The notes: generated from the letters alone by a model not told the origin. A DNA stretch of 64,000 nucleotides from Morganella morganii H1r (GCF_000633515.1 NZ_AYMP01000024.1:1-64000); one strand, 5' to 3'. Shown: positions 1-9,517, counted from the stretch's first letter. Program-made: numbers and translations.

Positions 1-54
1 TAAAAATGGGGGGATTACCACCCAATGGATATCAATAAACAGAATTGATTCGTA

Positions 55-285
55 GTGCTTACAAGGGTTTTTCACCACGCGACGAGCACTGTTTTGTATG
101 GAAAGGGCTATAACTCTGCTGGGATTGAGACACAGCTTGCCAACGTTGATAAAAACTCTATTCGGGGAACGTATGACCATGCTCAGTATTTCGATGGACG
201 CAAAGAAATGATGCAGTGCTATACAGACTACATGGACGAGTTGGAGGGGCGTTTGGATAATGTTGTTAATGTGAATTTTAAGTAA
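55..285 (+). pseudogene. Tyrosine integrase, C-terminal remnant
   Basis: Only the last ~70 residues of a P4/DUF4102-type phage integrase remain. The stretch IETQLANVDKNSIRGTYDHA followed by QYFDGRKEMM matches the C-terminal catalytic block of these recombinases, including the TY-x-HAQY region that carries the nucleophilic tyrosine. All three forward frames are closed upstream (stops at 1, 37 and 46 or nearby), and the conserved Arg-His box is garbled, so the gene is 5'-truncated or decayed and cannot encode an active recombinase. It points away from the left edge, the usual orientation of an integrase sitting just inside a tRNA-integrated island; the matching distal end is proposed at 20993-21013. 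A perfect hairpin terminator follows. Confidence 0.8.
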
Positions 286-292
286 TATTTAG

Positions 293-326
293 TAGCCATC
301 TTTACGTGTAAACGTAAAGATGGCTA
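293..326 (+). terminator. Hairpin terminator after integrase remnant
   Basis: A perfect 14-bp stem (293-306 with 313-326) closes a 6-nt loop, directly after the integrase stop codon. A T-rich but interrupted tail follows (from 327), so it could end transcription from either side. Confidence 0.6.
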
Positions 327-640
327 TTGCTGTGTATTTTATTTTTTGTATTATAAAATATGTAAGGTATCTAACGAGTATGGATGAAGATCTCTGAAAG
401 TGAATTGGGTGCTTTATTGGGATACTTACACCGTCACAGCCGGACGCAGCTGTCTGTGCCCGGCTGTGACATATCGCTGAGACCGCTTTGTCCGCAGGTT
501 CAGCCCTTCCTGGCAATAAATACTGTGGGTTTTCTTATGGGTTAATCAGTCAGCCTTCCCAGCGCAGCAGGATATGTATGAGCTGTACGCCGTAGCGGAT
601 GCGAGTTAATCATTTAATTATGGATAACTCATCAATAATA
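327..640. other. Gene-free gap with an inverted repeat
   Basis: No convincing gene was seen between the integrase remnant and the immunity gene stop. The notable structure is a perfect 11-bp inverted repeat (433-443 and 460-470) with a 16-nt loop, which is GC-rich in an AT-rich setting. It lies about 170 bp past the end of the leftward immunity gene. There is no T tract on the minus strand next to it, so it is not a classical terminator. A 54-codon open frame starts at 384 (+) but has no recognisable features. Confidence 0.4.
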
Positions 641-1117
641 TTAAACTTCAATTAAAAACAAGCTAGATAAAAAATCATTAATGCTATCTGCCAAATAGTA
701 AATATTCTCTAAAGTAGGCTCTTCATCCTCATCGACCTCTAATTCATGATCCCAAAAAAATACTTTTGCATCATCACTACTTCCTAACTTAATTAAAATA
801 AGATTACCACCAACATCATATGCTATAGGCAAATACCCTGACGGCATTCTATCTTGATATACATTAAAAAAATAAAATATATCGCTATCTCGGTTTTTTT
901 CTTTCTTCACACCAAGAAAGCGATTTATAGTAGATGCGTCATCAATTTCCTGTATATTAAATGAGTCTGGTTCAGGTACGCCACCGTTATATTTTTTAAT
1001 AAAATCAATGTATTCAGTTGGTATTAAATAATTAACCATAGCTCTTATTTGACTAATGTCGAGCTCATTTAATGGTAGATCAGAATCAATAATTACTGTA
1101 TTCACTTTATTTTCCAT
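641..1117 (-). CDS. SMI1/KNR4 (SUKH) family immunity protein
   Basis: This 158-residue acidic protein has the pattern of the SUKH superfamily: a helical N-terminal part, IDFIKKYNGGVPEP near residue 40 (the common YNGG-P signature), a central beta region with LPIAYDVGGNLILI, and a C-terminal helix. SUKH proteins are known to neutralise nuclease toxins of polymorphic toxin systems, so it is the probable antidote to the WHH nuclease at the end of the Rhs protein directly upstream. I chose the ATG at 1117 because a GGTGGGA sequence lies 6 nt ahead of it; an in-frame GTG at 1129 has no ribosome-binding site. The start overlaps the last 11 nt of the Rhs gene, which implies coupled translation of toxin and immunity. 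Base composition is more AT-rich than the Rhs core, as is usual for exchanged tip-immunity pairs. Confidence 0.85.
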   Translation of the reverse strand: MENKVNTVIIDSDLPLNELDISQIRAMVNYLIPTEYIDFIKKYNGGVPEPDSFNIQEIDDASTINRFLGVKKEKNRDSDIFYFFNVYQDRMPSGYLPIAYDVGGNLILIKLGSSDDAKVFFWDHELEVDEDEEPTLENIYYLADSINDFLSSLFLIEV

Positions 1118-4100
1118 TTGCGATCCCACCAGTGTGCCTTACTGCGCCGTGTATATCTGTTGGAACTAACTGCATATATCCCGTATCTTTGTCATGATGC
1201 CAAGTATAGTTAGCTGGCCTTGGGTTTTGTTTGCTGTATCCCGCAATTTTATCTGCTCTCGCAAAGTCAACAGCTCTAGAATTACCAAGAGTAATTCTGA
1301 CATTTTTTATCGCATAACGTGAGAAATCAGGAAACCCAGTTAAGGTGAAAGGCACGCTATGCGGATATTTTCCTCTAATTTCAAGTGGTAATAGCTCTAC
1401 TGGATATACTTGACCAGCATATTTACTATTTATTGGATTCCTTCCGTTGACTTTTTGAACTAAATCAACAGATGAACTCCCCGCCAACCCAAACGGATCT
1501 ACCCAGCCCACAGGGCAATGCACATACCCATACGGGTTAAAGCCGCCTTCGAGCCCTATCGGATCGGGGCTGATGTACTGTCCCGTGTCCTTATCATAAT
1601 AGCGGAACCGGTTATAGTACAAGCCCGTTTCTGCATCTTCATATTGTCCCGCGAAGCGGAAGTGGCATTCGGTGTAATTCGGGTCATTGGCACTGGTTTT
1701 CAGGCTCCAGAACGCCATTTGTCCCCACGTATCCGGTCTTGCTGCCCAGCTGACCGTCCCGCTTTCCGTGAAGATTTCACGCGGTGTGCCCTGATGGTCG
1801 GTGACCAGGTAATGCAGTTTCCCTTTTTCATACCGCGCTGCCGGAGTCAGCGCACCCGGTTCATACAGCCACTGGATCCCGGCGTCATGCGCCACCGTGC
1901 CGTCCGCATACACCGGCGCTTCCTCAATCATCTGATTGCCGGACCACAGATACTGCCGGCCACGGACCACCGGGGGCTGGTTCAGGTACTGAAAATGTAC
2001 CGGTTCCTGTGCATTTACCACCTGATATTTGCTCAGACGGCGGCCGAAGGCATCATACGTGTAACGCCAGCAGTCACCCTGCGGAGTGAAGCAGGATGTG
2101 AGCTGATTTAAGGTGTCCCACTGGTAACACCATTCACGCGGGCGGAAGCCGTTCCGGTGCTCGGTTTTCCGTTCCAGCCGTCCGCTGATATCGTAGTGAT
2201 AATCAAAATGACCGGTTGCCGTGGTACGCCGGACCACCCGCGCCGCCTGCTGTTGCTGCGATAACTGATGCAGGGCCCCCTGCGCCTCCCCCGGTATCAG
2301 CGTCTGCTGACGGATATTCAGGTTGATGTCGTAGCTGAACTGCGCTGTCTGAGGGTATAAACCGCCGAAGGACGTGTTCTCAATCTGGTCATTCTGATTA
2401 TAGCGGTACTGCATACGGCGCCAGCGGTGGTCATCAATCGCCGTGATGTTATAGGCTTTGTCATACTGCCAGCTCCTGTTGACATCACTGGCGGCAGGCG
2501 GCTGTACCGGATTGTCCCGCAACGCCTGAAGATAACAGTCCGAGCCGCGCCCGGCGGTCTGATGCGCCAGCATGCCTGTTGCCGTGTAATGGCGTGATGA
2601 GGCAAAACCGGACTGACTGTGACGCAGGTATTCCTGCCCGAGCGCATTGCGGCTCAGTTGCAGCGGCTGGTGTTTTCCGGCCTGAAACTGCGTCAGTTCG
2701 CCCTGTAATCCGTACTGATACTGTAACGACTGCGACCCGAACCGGGTCTGTGTGAGCCGGTCTGTCTGTGCGTCCCACTCATGCTCAATCTCACGGCCAT
2801 TGATTTTTTCACAGATTAGCCGCCCGGCGGCGTCATACTCAAACTCCGTGACTGCATCCGTATTTTCGGCGCGGATAAGCTGCATCCGGGCGTTATATTC
2901 ATAGTGCGTGACGGATTTCAGTTCACTGCGTGTGCCGTCATCAAACCAGATATCCTGCCGGGTAATCAGCCCTTCCGGAGAGTACGACCAGCGGATTTCA
3001 TGCTGATCCGGGTAACGGGTGGCCGTGCGGCGGCCGAGCCGGTCATAACGGTACTGAATCTCCCGGCCGGTAAAATCGGTCTCGCGGATAATCTGCCCGG
3101 CTTTATCCCGCTCATAGCGGTATTCATCCCCGGCCGCATTAATCACTTTTTTCAGCCGCGTCAGGCTGTCATATTCAAAGCGGATTTCTGTACCGTCAGG
3201 ACGGACCATCGCCAGCAGCAGGTCAAACGGTCCGTAACGGTAACGGGTTATTTTGCCCTCGCCGTCAGTGACCGCCACCACCCGGCGTTCACTGTCATAA
3301 TCAATATGCTGATGTACGCCGTCAGGCAGGAAAATATCACTGGTACTGCAGTTAACCCCCGCATGAGACGGATCATAGTGATAACGGGTGGTATTATTCA
3401 GTGCATCCGTGAGGTGGGTGAGGCGTCCCAGTTCATCAAACTGATACTCCGTGCTGTTCAGATACGGATTGATACTTCTGCTCAGCTGATGCGCAGACGT
3501 ATATTCATACCGCCACTGCGCCCCGTCAGGTGAAACGGCTTTCAGTAATTCACCATGCACACTGTATTCGTACATCTGAACACGGCCCTGCGGATCAGTC
3601 TCAGAGATCAGGTTACCGGCAGTATCATAATTCAGCCGCCACTCATCTCCTGTTGGTGCGATATAGCGAGTGAGCTGTCCGTTATCATTGTATTCGCAGC
3701 CAATCCTGCGGTTATCCGGCAGATAAATTTGTGCCGGTAATCCGTCGGCATGATAAACATACCGCGTGATTTCACCAATATCATTGGTTTCACTGATTTT
3801 CTGAAAATCACGCCATTCTGTACGGGTTTCCCGGCCTGACGGATCAAGTGTGCGTACCACCAGGTTATCTTCATTGTAATAGTAACGGAAGTGCCCGCCT
3901 TCACCGTCGATATAGGTATTGAGCCGTAATGTATCGTCATAAACAAAACGGTCACACCAGTATCCGCTGTCAGAGTGCGTTTGTATCACACGCCCCCGGT
4001 CATCATAAGTAACCGCCAGCGAGGTCTGGTCAGAATCCTGCCATCCGGTCATCCATCCTTCTGATGTATAACTGTGCCAAAGGTGGTTTTGCTGAAAAGC

Positions 4101-5762
4101 ATCACACTCACTCAGATAGCCGGAATTATCGTACCGGCATGAAACAAGCCGCTGTGTCCGGTTATCACAGGTATAATCAATATGCGTCAGCTGATGTTGC
4201 TGATAATGCAGCCGGATTATGAATCCGTCATCGCGGGAGAGGTGGCTGAGCTGCCGGCCTTCATTGTAATGAAAATGTAAGGCAACACCCTGTAAATTGG
4301 TAATTTTGATCAGACGGCCGTGCAATACCGGTGCCGGTTCAAAGTGATATACCCGCTGACGGCGGTTATCCTGTATCTGTAACCCCGTTTTCCGGTTGCC
4401 TGACAGCAGGTAGTACGGAGCACGTAAGTTTCGTGACCGGACTTCATCACCGGATATTTCAAAGGTATACCGGTTTCCGCCGGGATCCTGAAAATCAGCA
4501 GTGTCATCATGTATCTCAAGATACATTGACCAGTCATCTGCCCATTTTTCACCGAAAAGTCCCCGGGCTGACTGGACGGAGTAATATGTCCGGGTAAGTT
4601 CAACCGGCAGCAGACCGGGAATACAGATAACCGGCCATGACTGAATAAAATCCCCGCTGACCAAATCCACCGGGTCACCACCGACATGACGGTTATTATT
4701 ATCCGTTCCTTTACCGTCACTGCCAGACTGTGTTTTTTTCGTATCTTCACTGACTTTTGCTGCGGGAGTATCCGGTGTTTTATCCGGCGGAATTTCACGG
4801 GGTTTCACTACCCCTCCGGCGGACGGTTTTTTGCTGATAATTTCAGCTGCTTCCTCTGCAATTTCTTTTTCCAGCTTCCGGCCTGTTGCTTTTACCAACC
4901 CCAGCGGATTTATCATCGCCAGAAATGCCCCGCCTTTTTCGGCTTCAGACAGATTTTCAAATCTGGCAAAATTAAATGCCGAATAACCCAGCTGACTTTT
5001 TACACTATCTGCATGCTCTTCCGCTTTTTTTGCCCATTTATCACTGAACAGTCCTGCAATTTTTGCCCCCAGGGTACTGGCAGTGATTTCAATAATCTGA
5101 GCCCCTGCATACGCTAAATCGAGCACATCAGGCACAATATTCCAGGTGTCTTTTATAGCTCCGCTGATTCCCTCAAAAGGCGAATCCAGTGCAGCCGAAA
5201 TTTCATTACCGGTTTGAGTTGCCCAGGCCGTTAATTCCGCTTTTCTCTCTTCCGCCCACTGACGTACTCTTTCCGCATCTTCTGCGGACAATAAAGTTAT
5301 TGTGGGGTCGATAAGTCTGTATTGCTCAGCGGCCGTCTCAGCGATCACCGCAGGGTTAGCCTGCTGTGGGGAAACGGCAGCAGCTCTGGCCTGTGCAGTG
5401 ATGACACCGATGGTATTTCCGTTTGCCGGGTTATTGGCATAAAGCATATCCTTTGAACGGGGAAGTGAACTGCTTATCCTGTCCAGAGCTGCATCATATT
5501 CTTCCGCTGTAACTATCTGCTCTTTATCTTCTCCGGTATCAATATCATATTTATAAATTTTTATATCGTCGTCATTCTGCCTGGCAAAAATTAAAACTTC
5601 AGATCTTCCATTATTTTCATATTCAAGAACCTGTACATAATCACCATATTTTTCCCGGTCATTAACATTAGGTAACTCCAGGTTTCCGTATTCCTCCTGA
5701 ATTTGAACTGAAGAAGATGTACAGTTATCTGAAAAACATGCAAACACTTTCATTTCCTGCAC
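1107..5762 (-). CDS. rhs: Rhs polymorphic toxin with WHH-type nuclease tip
   Basis: This 1551-residue effector is probably delivered by the T6SS. Residues 1-350 are a variable N-terminal region with a hydrophobic patch around 272-285. A DUF6531-like segment (GGDPVDLVSGDF, ~360) opens the cage, followed by many YD repeats (for example YDAAGRL, YDRLGRR) to about 1330. The conserved core end contains DTGQYISPDPIGLEGG and then DPFGLAG near 1422-1428, where Rhs proteins cut themselves. The last ~125 residues are the toxin: GFPDFSRYA, then YTWHHDKDTGYMQLVP and IHGAVRHTGG, typical of HNH/ENDO VII nucleases of the WHH type, so DNA cleavage is likely. The GTG start has a GGGAGG site 7 nt upstream. PAAR-like and DUF2169 genes lie upstream and a SUKH immunity gene overlaps its end. 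Nuclease type is from motif recognition only. Confidence 0.92.
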   Translation of the reverse strand: MQEMKVFACFSDNCTSSSVQIQEEYGNLELPNVNDREKYGDYVQVLEYENNGRSEVLIFARQNDDDIKIYKYDIDTGEDKEQIVTAEEYDAALDRISSSLPRSKDMLYANNPANGNTIGVITAQARAAAVSPQQANPAVIAETAAEQYRLIDPTITLLSAEDAERVRQWAEERKAELTAWATQTGNEISAALDSPFEGISGAIKDTWNIVPDVLDLAYAGAQIIEITASTLGAKIAGLFSDKWAKKAEEHADSVKSQLGYSAFNFARFENLSEAEKGGAFLAMINPLGLVKATGRKLEKEIAEEAAEIISKKPSAGGVVKPREIPPDKTPDTPAAKVSEDTKKTQSGSDGKGTDNNNRHVGGDPVDLVSGDFIQSWPVICIPGLLPVELTRTYYSVQSARGLFGEKWADDWSMYLEIHDDTADFQDPGGNRYTFEISGDEVRSRNLRAPYYLLSGNRKTGLQIQDNRRQRVYHFEPAPVLHGRLIKITNLQGVALHFHYNEGRQLSHLSRDDGFIIRLHYQQHQLTHIDYTCDNRTQRLVSCRYDNSGYLSECDAFQQNHLWHSYTSEGWMTGWQDSDQTSLAVTYDDRGRVIQTHSDSGYWCDRFVYDDTLRLNTYIDGEGGHFRYYYNEDNLVVRTLDPSGRETRTEWRDFQKISETNDIGEITRYVYHADGLPAQIYLPDNRRIGCEYNDNGQLTRYIAPTGDEWRLNYDTAGNLISETDPQGRVQMYEYSVHGELLKAVSPDGAQWRYEYTSAHQLSRSINPYLNSTEYQFDELGRLTHLTDALNNTTRYHYDPSHAGVNCSTSDIFLPDGVHQHIDYDSERRVVAVTDGEGKITRYRYGPFDLLLAMVRPDGTEIRFEYDSLTRLKKVINAAGDEYRYERDKAGQIIRETDFTGREIQYRYDRLGRRTATRYPDQHEIRWSYSPEGLITRQDIWFDDGTRSELKSVTHYEYNARMQLIRAENTDAVTEFEYDAAGRLICEKINGREIEHEWDAQTDRLTQTRFGSQSLQYQYGLQGELTQFQAGKHQPLQLSRNALGQEYLRHSQSGFASSRHYTATGMLAHQTAGRGSDCYLQALRDNPVQPPAASDVNRSWQYDKAYNITAIDDHRWRRMQYRYNQNDQIENTSFGGLYPQTAQFSYDINLNIRQQTLIPGEAQGALHQLSQQQQAARVVRRTTATGHFDYHYDISGRLERKTEHRNGFRPREWCYQWDTLNQLTSCFTPQGDCWRYTYDAFGRRLSKYQVVNAQEPVHFQYLNQPPVVRGRQYLWSGNQMIEEAPVYADGTVAHDAGIQWLYEPGALTPAARYEKGKLHYLVTDHQGTPREIFTESGTVSWAARPDTWGQMAFWSLKTSANDPNYTECHFRFAGQYEDAETGLYYNRFRYYDKDTGQYISPDPIGLEGGFNPYGYVHCPVGWVDPFGLAGSSSVDLVQKVNGRNPINSKYAGQVYPVELLPLEIRGKYPHSVPFTLTGFPDFSRYAIKNVRITLGNSRAVDFARADKIAGYSKQNPRPANYTWHHDKDTGYMQLVPTDIHGAVRHTGGIANGK

Positions 5763-5766
5763 TTTT

Positions 5767-6123
5767 CTACCTCCCGTTCATCCAGAATTTATCGCCGTGA
5801 CGCAGAATCCGTTTTTTCCCTGCACAAACACTGCCTGAATGTTCTTTCGGATAACACTTTCCGCCGACAGTCCCGCTTTTAATGCCATTTGCCACACCGG
5901 GGGCATCGCCTAAGGTGGCCGGAATAAAGCTCTGATTAAAGACCACTGCGGGATGACCATTAGCTCTGACTGACGACACCACCGAAGCCGACGTTTCCAG
6001 CTTCGCAATCACAGGATAGGGGATCGGCGGTGTGGATGATCCCACCGGGGTTTTACACACATCCGGTATCAGACTAATCACCAGCCATTCACCCTGCCGG
6101 CGGGCCAGGTAGTTATCAGCCAT
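5767..6123 (-). CDS. PAAR-like DUF4150 spike-tip protein
   Basis: This 118-residue protein has the DUF4150 pattern: ISLIPDVCKTPVGSSTPPIP, a central VVFNQS-x-PATLGD and a final GKKRILRHGDKFWMNGR. DUF4150 proteins are PAAR-like cones that cap the VgrG trimer and link the effector to the T6SS spike. The Rhs protein itself shows no PAAR domain, so this separate protein probably supplies that function. It overlaps the DUF2169 gene by 8 nt at its start and ends only 4 nt before the Rhs gene, so the three genes are translated as a block. Confidence 0.88.
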   Translation of the reverse strand: MADNYLARRQGEWLVISLIPDVCKTPVGSSTPPIPYPVIAKLETSASVVSSVRANGHPAVVFNQSFIPATLGDAPGVANGIKSGTVGGKCYPKEHSGSVCAGKKRILRHGDKFWMNGR

Positions 6124-7327
6124 GGGTCAATTCCTTCTGAGGTTCGGCAAAACGGACCAGCGGCGCAGCAGGATCCGTTTCAAAACGGGCTTCACATACC
6201 CGTACGGGCAGATCCGCTTCAAAAACTAAGCGGTAAGTCAGGGAAAGTTGCAGTTTTTCAGTATCAATCACAATCGTATCCGGATTGAGTTTAAGAGGGA
6301 TAAGCTGTCCCTCCGCCATTCTCAGTAAAACAAACGGCCGGTGTCCCGGTAAGGTTGTACGGACAATGCCACCGGGCGTTAAATTAGTCAGAGTCAGGGA
6401 GAAATCACCCGCCGGATAGGCGATTTGCTGATCTTCCGGCGCGCAGTTCCAGTAACCAAAATCAAAATCATGCGGCAGATAAGGATGACGCTGATTCAGC
6501 CATGTTTCATCATAAGTTCCTGCCAGCAACCGGCGGGGCAGCCATGCCCTGCCTATAGCACCAAAACCGGCGATACCGTGCGGCAGTTGCTCATCATTGA
6601 GTTGTGACACGACCCACCCAACAGTGACGGGATATTCCGGAGATTCAGACTGAGGTGCGGCAAACGCGGTAACATTCAGGGATTGCTGATACCATGATGT
6701 TATAAATCCCTGCCCCAGCGGGTTATGCTCTTCCGTACTGTGAGCTACCGGTGCCGACTCTTTTTCCGGATGGGCAGCACGCCGGATATCAGAAAGTAAT
6801 GCCTCTTCGGCGACAGGACGACTGAGTGCATCATGTCCGTAAATTTTGCATTCCCCGCCGAACGCATAGCGGTAATCAACCGGTAACTGACGTACCGCAG
6901 CCGGAGCCGTTAACTGCCATTCACCTGAGTTTTCATCGAGCACAAACTGACGCTCCCCGAAACAGCGCAGGGATTTTTCGATTAATACTCTGTGATGCCG
7001 GTCTGTCATAAGCAATGAGACAACTATTGACTCCGCCGGAACATCATCCGGCGCATAGGCAATTCCGTTAACAAGAACATCACAGCGGGGCTTGAACGGA
7101 GCCAGATCACTTTCGATCAAAACAGATGATGTATTGAGATTCCCCGTAAACAGATCCTCAGACACCAGTGCCAAATCCGTCAGCAGGCGAGGGGTATAGT
7201 CCCCGTTATTACCGCCGGACACTAATTCATACCCCACTTTCATCGCAATGACATGATGCTCAATATCATCCGTATCCAGCATTTTGTAATTCATCACTGA
7301 AAATGGTGTCAGGTTACGAAATTCCAT
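6116..7327 (-). CDS. DUF2169 T6SS effector adaptor
   Basis: This is a 403-residue DUF2169 protein. It opens with FRNLTPFSVMNYKMLDTDD, the usual N-terminal signature, and continues with VNGIAYAP near residue 86 and CFGERQF near 120. The family is found almost only in vgrG-PAAR effector clusters, where it acts as a cytoplasmic chaperone or adaptor loading PAAR-linked effectors onto VgrG. Here it sits between vgrG (12-nt gap) and the DUF4150 gene (8-nt overlap), so it should load the Rhs effector. No signal peptide or membrane segment was seen. Confidence 0.88.
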   Translation of the reverse strand: MEFRNLTPFSVMNYKMLDTDDIEHHVIAMKVGYELVSGGNNGDYTPRLLTDLALVSEDLFTGNLNTSSVLIESDLAPFKPRCDVLVNGIAYAPDDVPAESIVVSLLMTDRHHRVLIEKSLRCFGERQFVLDENSGEWQLTAPAAVRQLPVDYRYAFGGECKIYGHDALSRPVAEEALLSDIRRAAHPEKESAPVAHSTEEHNPLGQGFITSWYQQSLNVTAFAAPQSESPEYPVTVGWVVSQLNDEQLPHGIAGFGAIGRAWLPRRLLAGTYDETWLNQRHPYLPHDFDFGYWNCAPEDQQIAYPAGDFSLTLTNLTPGGIVRTTLPGHRPFVLLRMAEGQLIPLKLNPDTIVIDTEKLQLSLTYRLVFEADLPVRVCEARFETDPAAPLVRFAEPQKELTHG

Positions 7328-7339
7328 CTGATCCCCTCC

Positions 7340-9451
7340 TCAGTTCAAATCAATGTCTTTGCCGGTGATCTGCACCGGACCACTGGCTTCGAAGCTGAAT
7401 TCAGTGCCGTTGATCGTTACCCGCCCGGCGCTGTCCATCCGTAATACGCTGGCACCGCAGCGCAGTTCGATCACATCACCGGCGGTCACTGACAGGGTAT
7501 TTCCCACTGTCACCGATTTATGTTTTCCGACTGTTTCACTGTTATTTTCACCGATCTCTTCTTTGCGGTGGCCGTTGACCGTCATACTCTGATTTTTTTC
7601 AATCAGCTCACTGTGATTCGCTTTCACCAGCGTGCTGCGGTCATTCAGTACCACCGTGTCCATATCCCGCTGGGCATGAATAAAGACCTGCTGCTTCCCG
7701 TTTTCATCCTCAAAGCGCAGTTCGTTGAATCCCTCGCCTTTGTGGGTTTTTGTCCGGAAAGCCGTTTGTGTTTTACTGCCCGGGAATGCCGACGGCGGTG
7801 AATTACGGCCGTTATAGGTACAGCCGGTAATAATCGGGCGGTCAATATCGCCGTTGAGATAAGAGACGATCACTTCCTGGCCGATACGCGGCACGGCAGA
7901 GAAACCATAGCCGCCGCCGTTCCAGCCCATCGCCACCCGTACCCAGCAGGAAGCACTGTGATCCGGCTTACCGTAGCGGTCCCAGTGGAAATACACCTTT
8001 ACCGCGCCCTGCTCGTTGGTGTAAATCTCTTCCCCTTCCGGGCCGACCACGGTTGCCAGCTCGTCACCGTCCGCCTGCGGGCGGAAACGGAACGGCGGGC
8101 GCCATTCGCGGGTGCCGGGGATAAACTGAACGGTGTTACTGAATTTGGTTCCCTCCCCGCCGCCGTTATCCGCCAGCGGCTGGATACCGTGATGGTTGAC
8201 CGTAATCACCTGCCAGGATTTATTCATGCTGTCAGACGGATGGTTTTTCAGGGTGAAGATTTTTCCCGGCATCAGCGCAAAGCAGTTGGTACCTGCAGTA
8301 CCGTTCTGGCGCTGGTTCTGTGACTGCTCATAGCGCAGCTGCGTGAACGGTTTACCTGTCTCGTCGTCGCGATAGCGGCCATAGCTTTCATACACCGGGT
8401 GCTGTTTATGCACGTCGCCGGTGACTTCATGTTTAAACAGATACGACGGGCGTTCCGGGTTATAATCTTTCTGGATAATAACATCACTGCACAACTGTTC
8501 GGCGTAGCGCCAGGAAAAAGCAGTGCTGTCACTGATATCCGTGTCTGCCTGCGGGTTGTAGGTCAGATTGATACCGGCGGTCATGCCGAGATGGTTGTCG
8601 CTGTAAAAGAGTTTCGGGCCTTCCTCGAACCAGAAGTTAATACCCTCTTCTGCGGCCAGACGGCACCAGAACTCATAAGCGGATTCACGCTTCTGGGTGA
8701 TGTAATCCCGCTTCTGATGCAGTTCGTCCTGATAGAATTTCAGGTCATTTTTGACGTGAGCTTCTTTAAGCAATGTGGCCAGCACCTCCGGCACGGATTG
8801 CTTCTGGAAAATACGGCTGTCCTGATTAAGTGTCATGATCCACATTTCCGGGCGGATCAGAAAGTGATACCAGGTTTTATTGCCGTCAGTATTGCCCTGT
8901 TCGGCAGAGGCCAGCAATCCCTGAACGGTACGGACTTTGACGCCGTCCCGGGTGACCGTCAGTGAGGCAGCAGAGCCGAGATGATCCTCAAATGTGATCG
9001 ACGGCAGGAGACTGACCGCGCTGATGGTCAGCGAGAACAGCGAGGAAAGGGATTCACTGAGGGAAAACTCCGTGACCTGAAAAGTCTGCTCCGGTAAGCG
9101 GCCGATTTTACAGGTGAATACTAATCCCGACGGCGAACGACCGGAGAACAGAGCACCAGCGATATCACCGGCAGTGCCGGAAAGCCCGGATATATTGCCG
9201 GAGGTGGTGCTGTTCAGGCCGCCGGTAAATCCGCCACCTGGGATCAGGCTGGCGGTATTCACAGCAGATACAGCAGATGGTATCTGCGACGCTGCCGCCT
9301 GTGCCTGACGTGTCGCTGCCACTATTTTCTGAGCAGGTGCGGAGAGTGATTCAGCCGCTTTATCCATCGCGATATCACCGGCCTGTTGAACAAGAGAGTC
9401 TTTCAGCGCGGCGTTTTCGGCCTGCTTCTTTTTGGGATCTTCAGCAAACAT
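7340..9451 (-). CDS. vgrG: T6SS spike protein VgrG
   Basis: This VgrG protein has 703 residues from the chosen start. After a ~100-residue Ala/Ser-rich leader it has the gp27-like domain (QTFQVTEFSLSESLSSLFSL, then PSYLFKHEVTGDVH), the OB-fold/gp5 segment (GPEGEEIYTNEQGAVKVYFH, SCWVRVAMGWNGGGYGFSAV, PRIGQEVIVSYLNGDIDRP) and a C-terminal DUF2345-like beta-helix (TVNGHRKEEIGENNSETVGK). It trimerises as the puncturing spike. I prefer the ATG at 9451, with GGAG 5 nt upstream; the longer ATG at 9496 lies inside a hairpin between hcp and vgrG. No extra effector domain follows the beta-helix, so cargo is carried through the DUF2169/PAAR/Rhs partners. A decayed paralogue lies at 21207-21400 and a short shard at 37958-38006. 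Confidence 0.93.
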   Translation of the reverse strand: MFAEDPKKKQAENAALKDSLVQQAGDIAMDKAAESLSAPAQKIVAATRQAQAAASQIPSAVSAVNTASLIPGGGFTGGLNSTTSGNISGLSGTAGDIAGALFSGRSPSGLVFTCKIGRLPEQTFQVTEFSLSESLSSLFSLTISAVSLLPSITFEDHLGSAASLTVTRDGVKVRTVQGLLASAEQGNTDGNKTWYHFLIRPEMWIMTLNQDSRIFQKQSVPEVLATLLKEAHVKNDLKFYQDELHQKRDYITQKRESAYEFWCRLAAEEGINFWFEEGPKLFYSDNHLGMTAGINLTYNPQADTDISDSTAFSWRYAEQLCSDVIIQKDYNPERPSYLFKHEVTGDVHKQHPVYESYGRYRDDETGKPFTQLRYEQSQNQRQNGTAGTNCFALMPGKIFTLKNHPSDSMNKSWQVITVNHHGIQPLADNGGGEGTKFSNTVQFIPGTREWRPPFRFRPQADGDELATVVGPEGEEIYTNEQGAVKVYFHWDRYGKPDHSASCWVRVAMGWNGGGYGFSAVPRIGQEVIVSYLNGDIDRPIITGCTYNGRNSPPSAFPGSKTQTAFRTKTHKGEGFNELRFEDENGKQQVFIHAQRDMDTVVLNDRSTLVKANHSELIEKNQSMTVNGHRKEEIGENNSETVGKHKSVTVGNTLSVTAGDVIELRCGASVLRMDSAGRVTINGTEFSFEASGPVQITGKDIDLN

Positions 9452-9484
9452 ACCTGCTCCGGAACGGATCAGAAAAAAGACAGG

Positions 9485-9517
9485 AACACCCCGCATTCCG
9501 CTGGGAATGCAGGGTGT
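9485..9517 (-). terminator. Intercistronic hairpin between hcp and vgrG
   Basis: Strong GC-rich stem with one mismatch (arms 9485-9499 and 9504-9517), reading leftward just after the hcp stop codon and followed by an interrupted T tract (CTTTTTTC at 9476-9469). It probably works as a leaky terminator or 3' stabiliser, so that hcp, needed in large amounts, is made in excess over vgrG and the downstream effector genes. Confidence 0.6.

Noticed and set aside
1518-2111. 197-codon frame opposite the rhs gene
   Set aside because: Also an antisense shadow; rhs in this region is strongly conserved in its own frame.
2904-3533. Long open frame opposite the rhs gene
   Set aside because: Antisense shadow of the repetitive rhs coding sequence; no ribosome-binding site and no family resemblance.
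7520-8965. Several frames of 90-190 codons opposite vgrG
   Set aside because: GC-rich antisense shadows; vgrG is intact and recognisable throughout.
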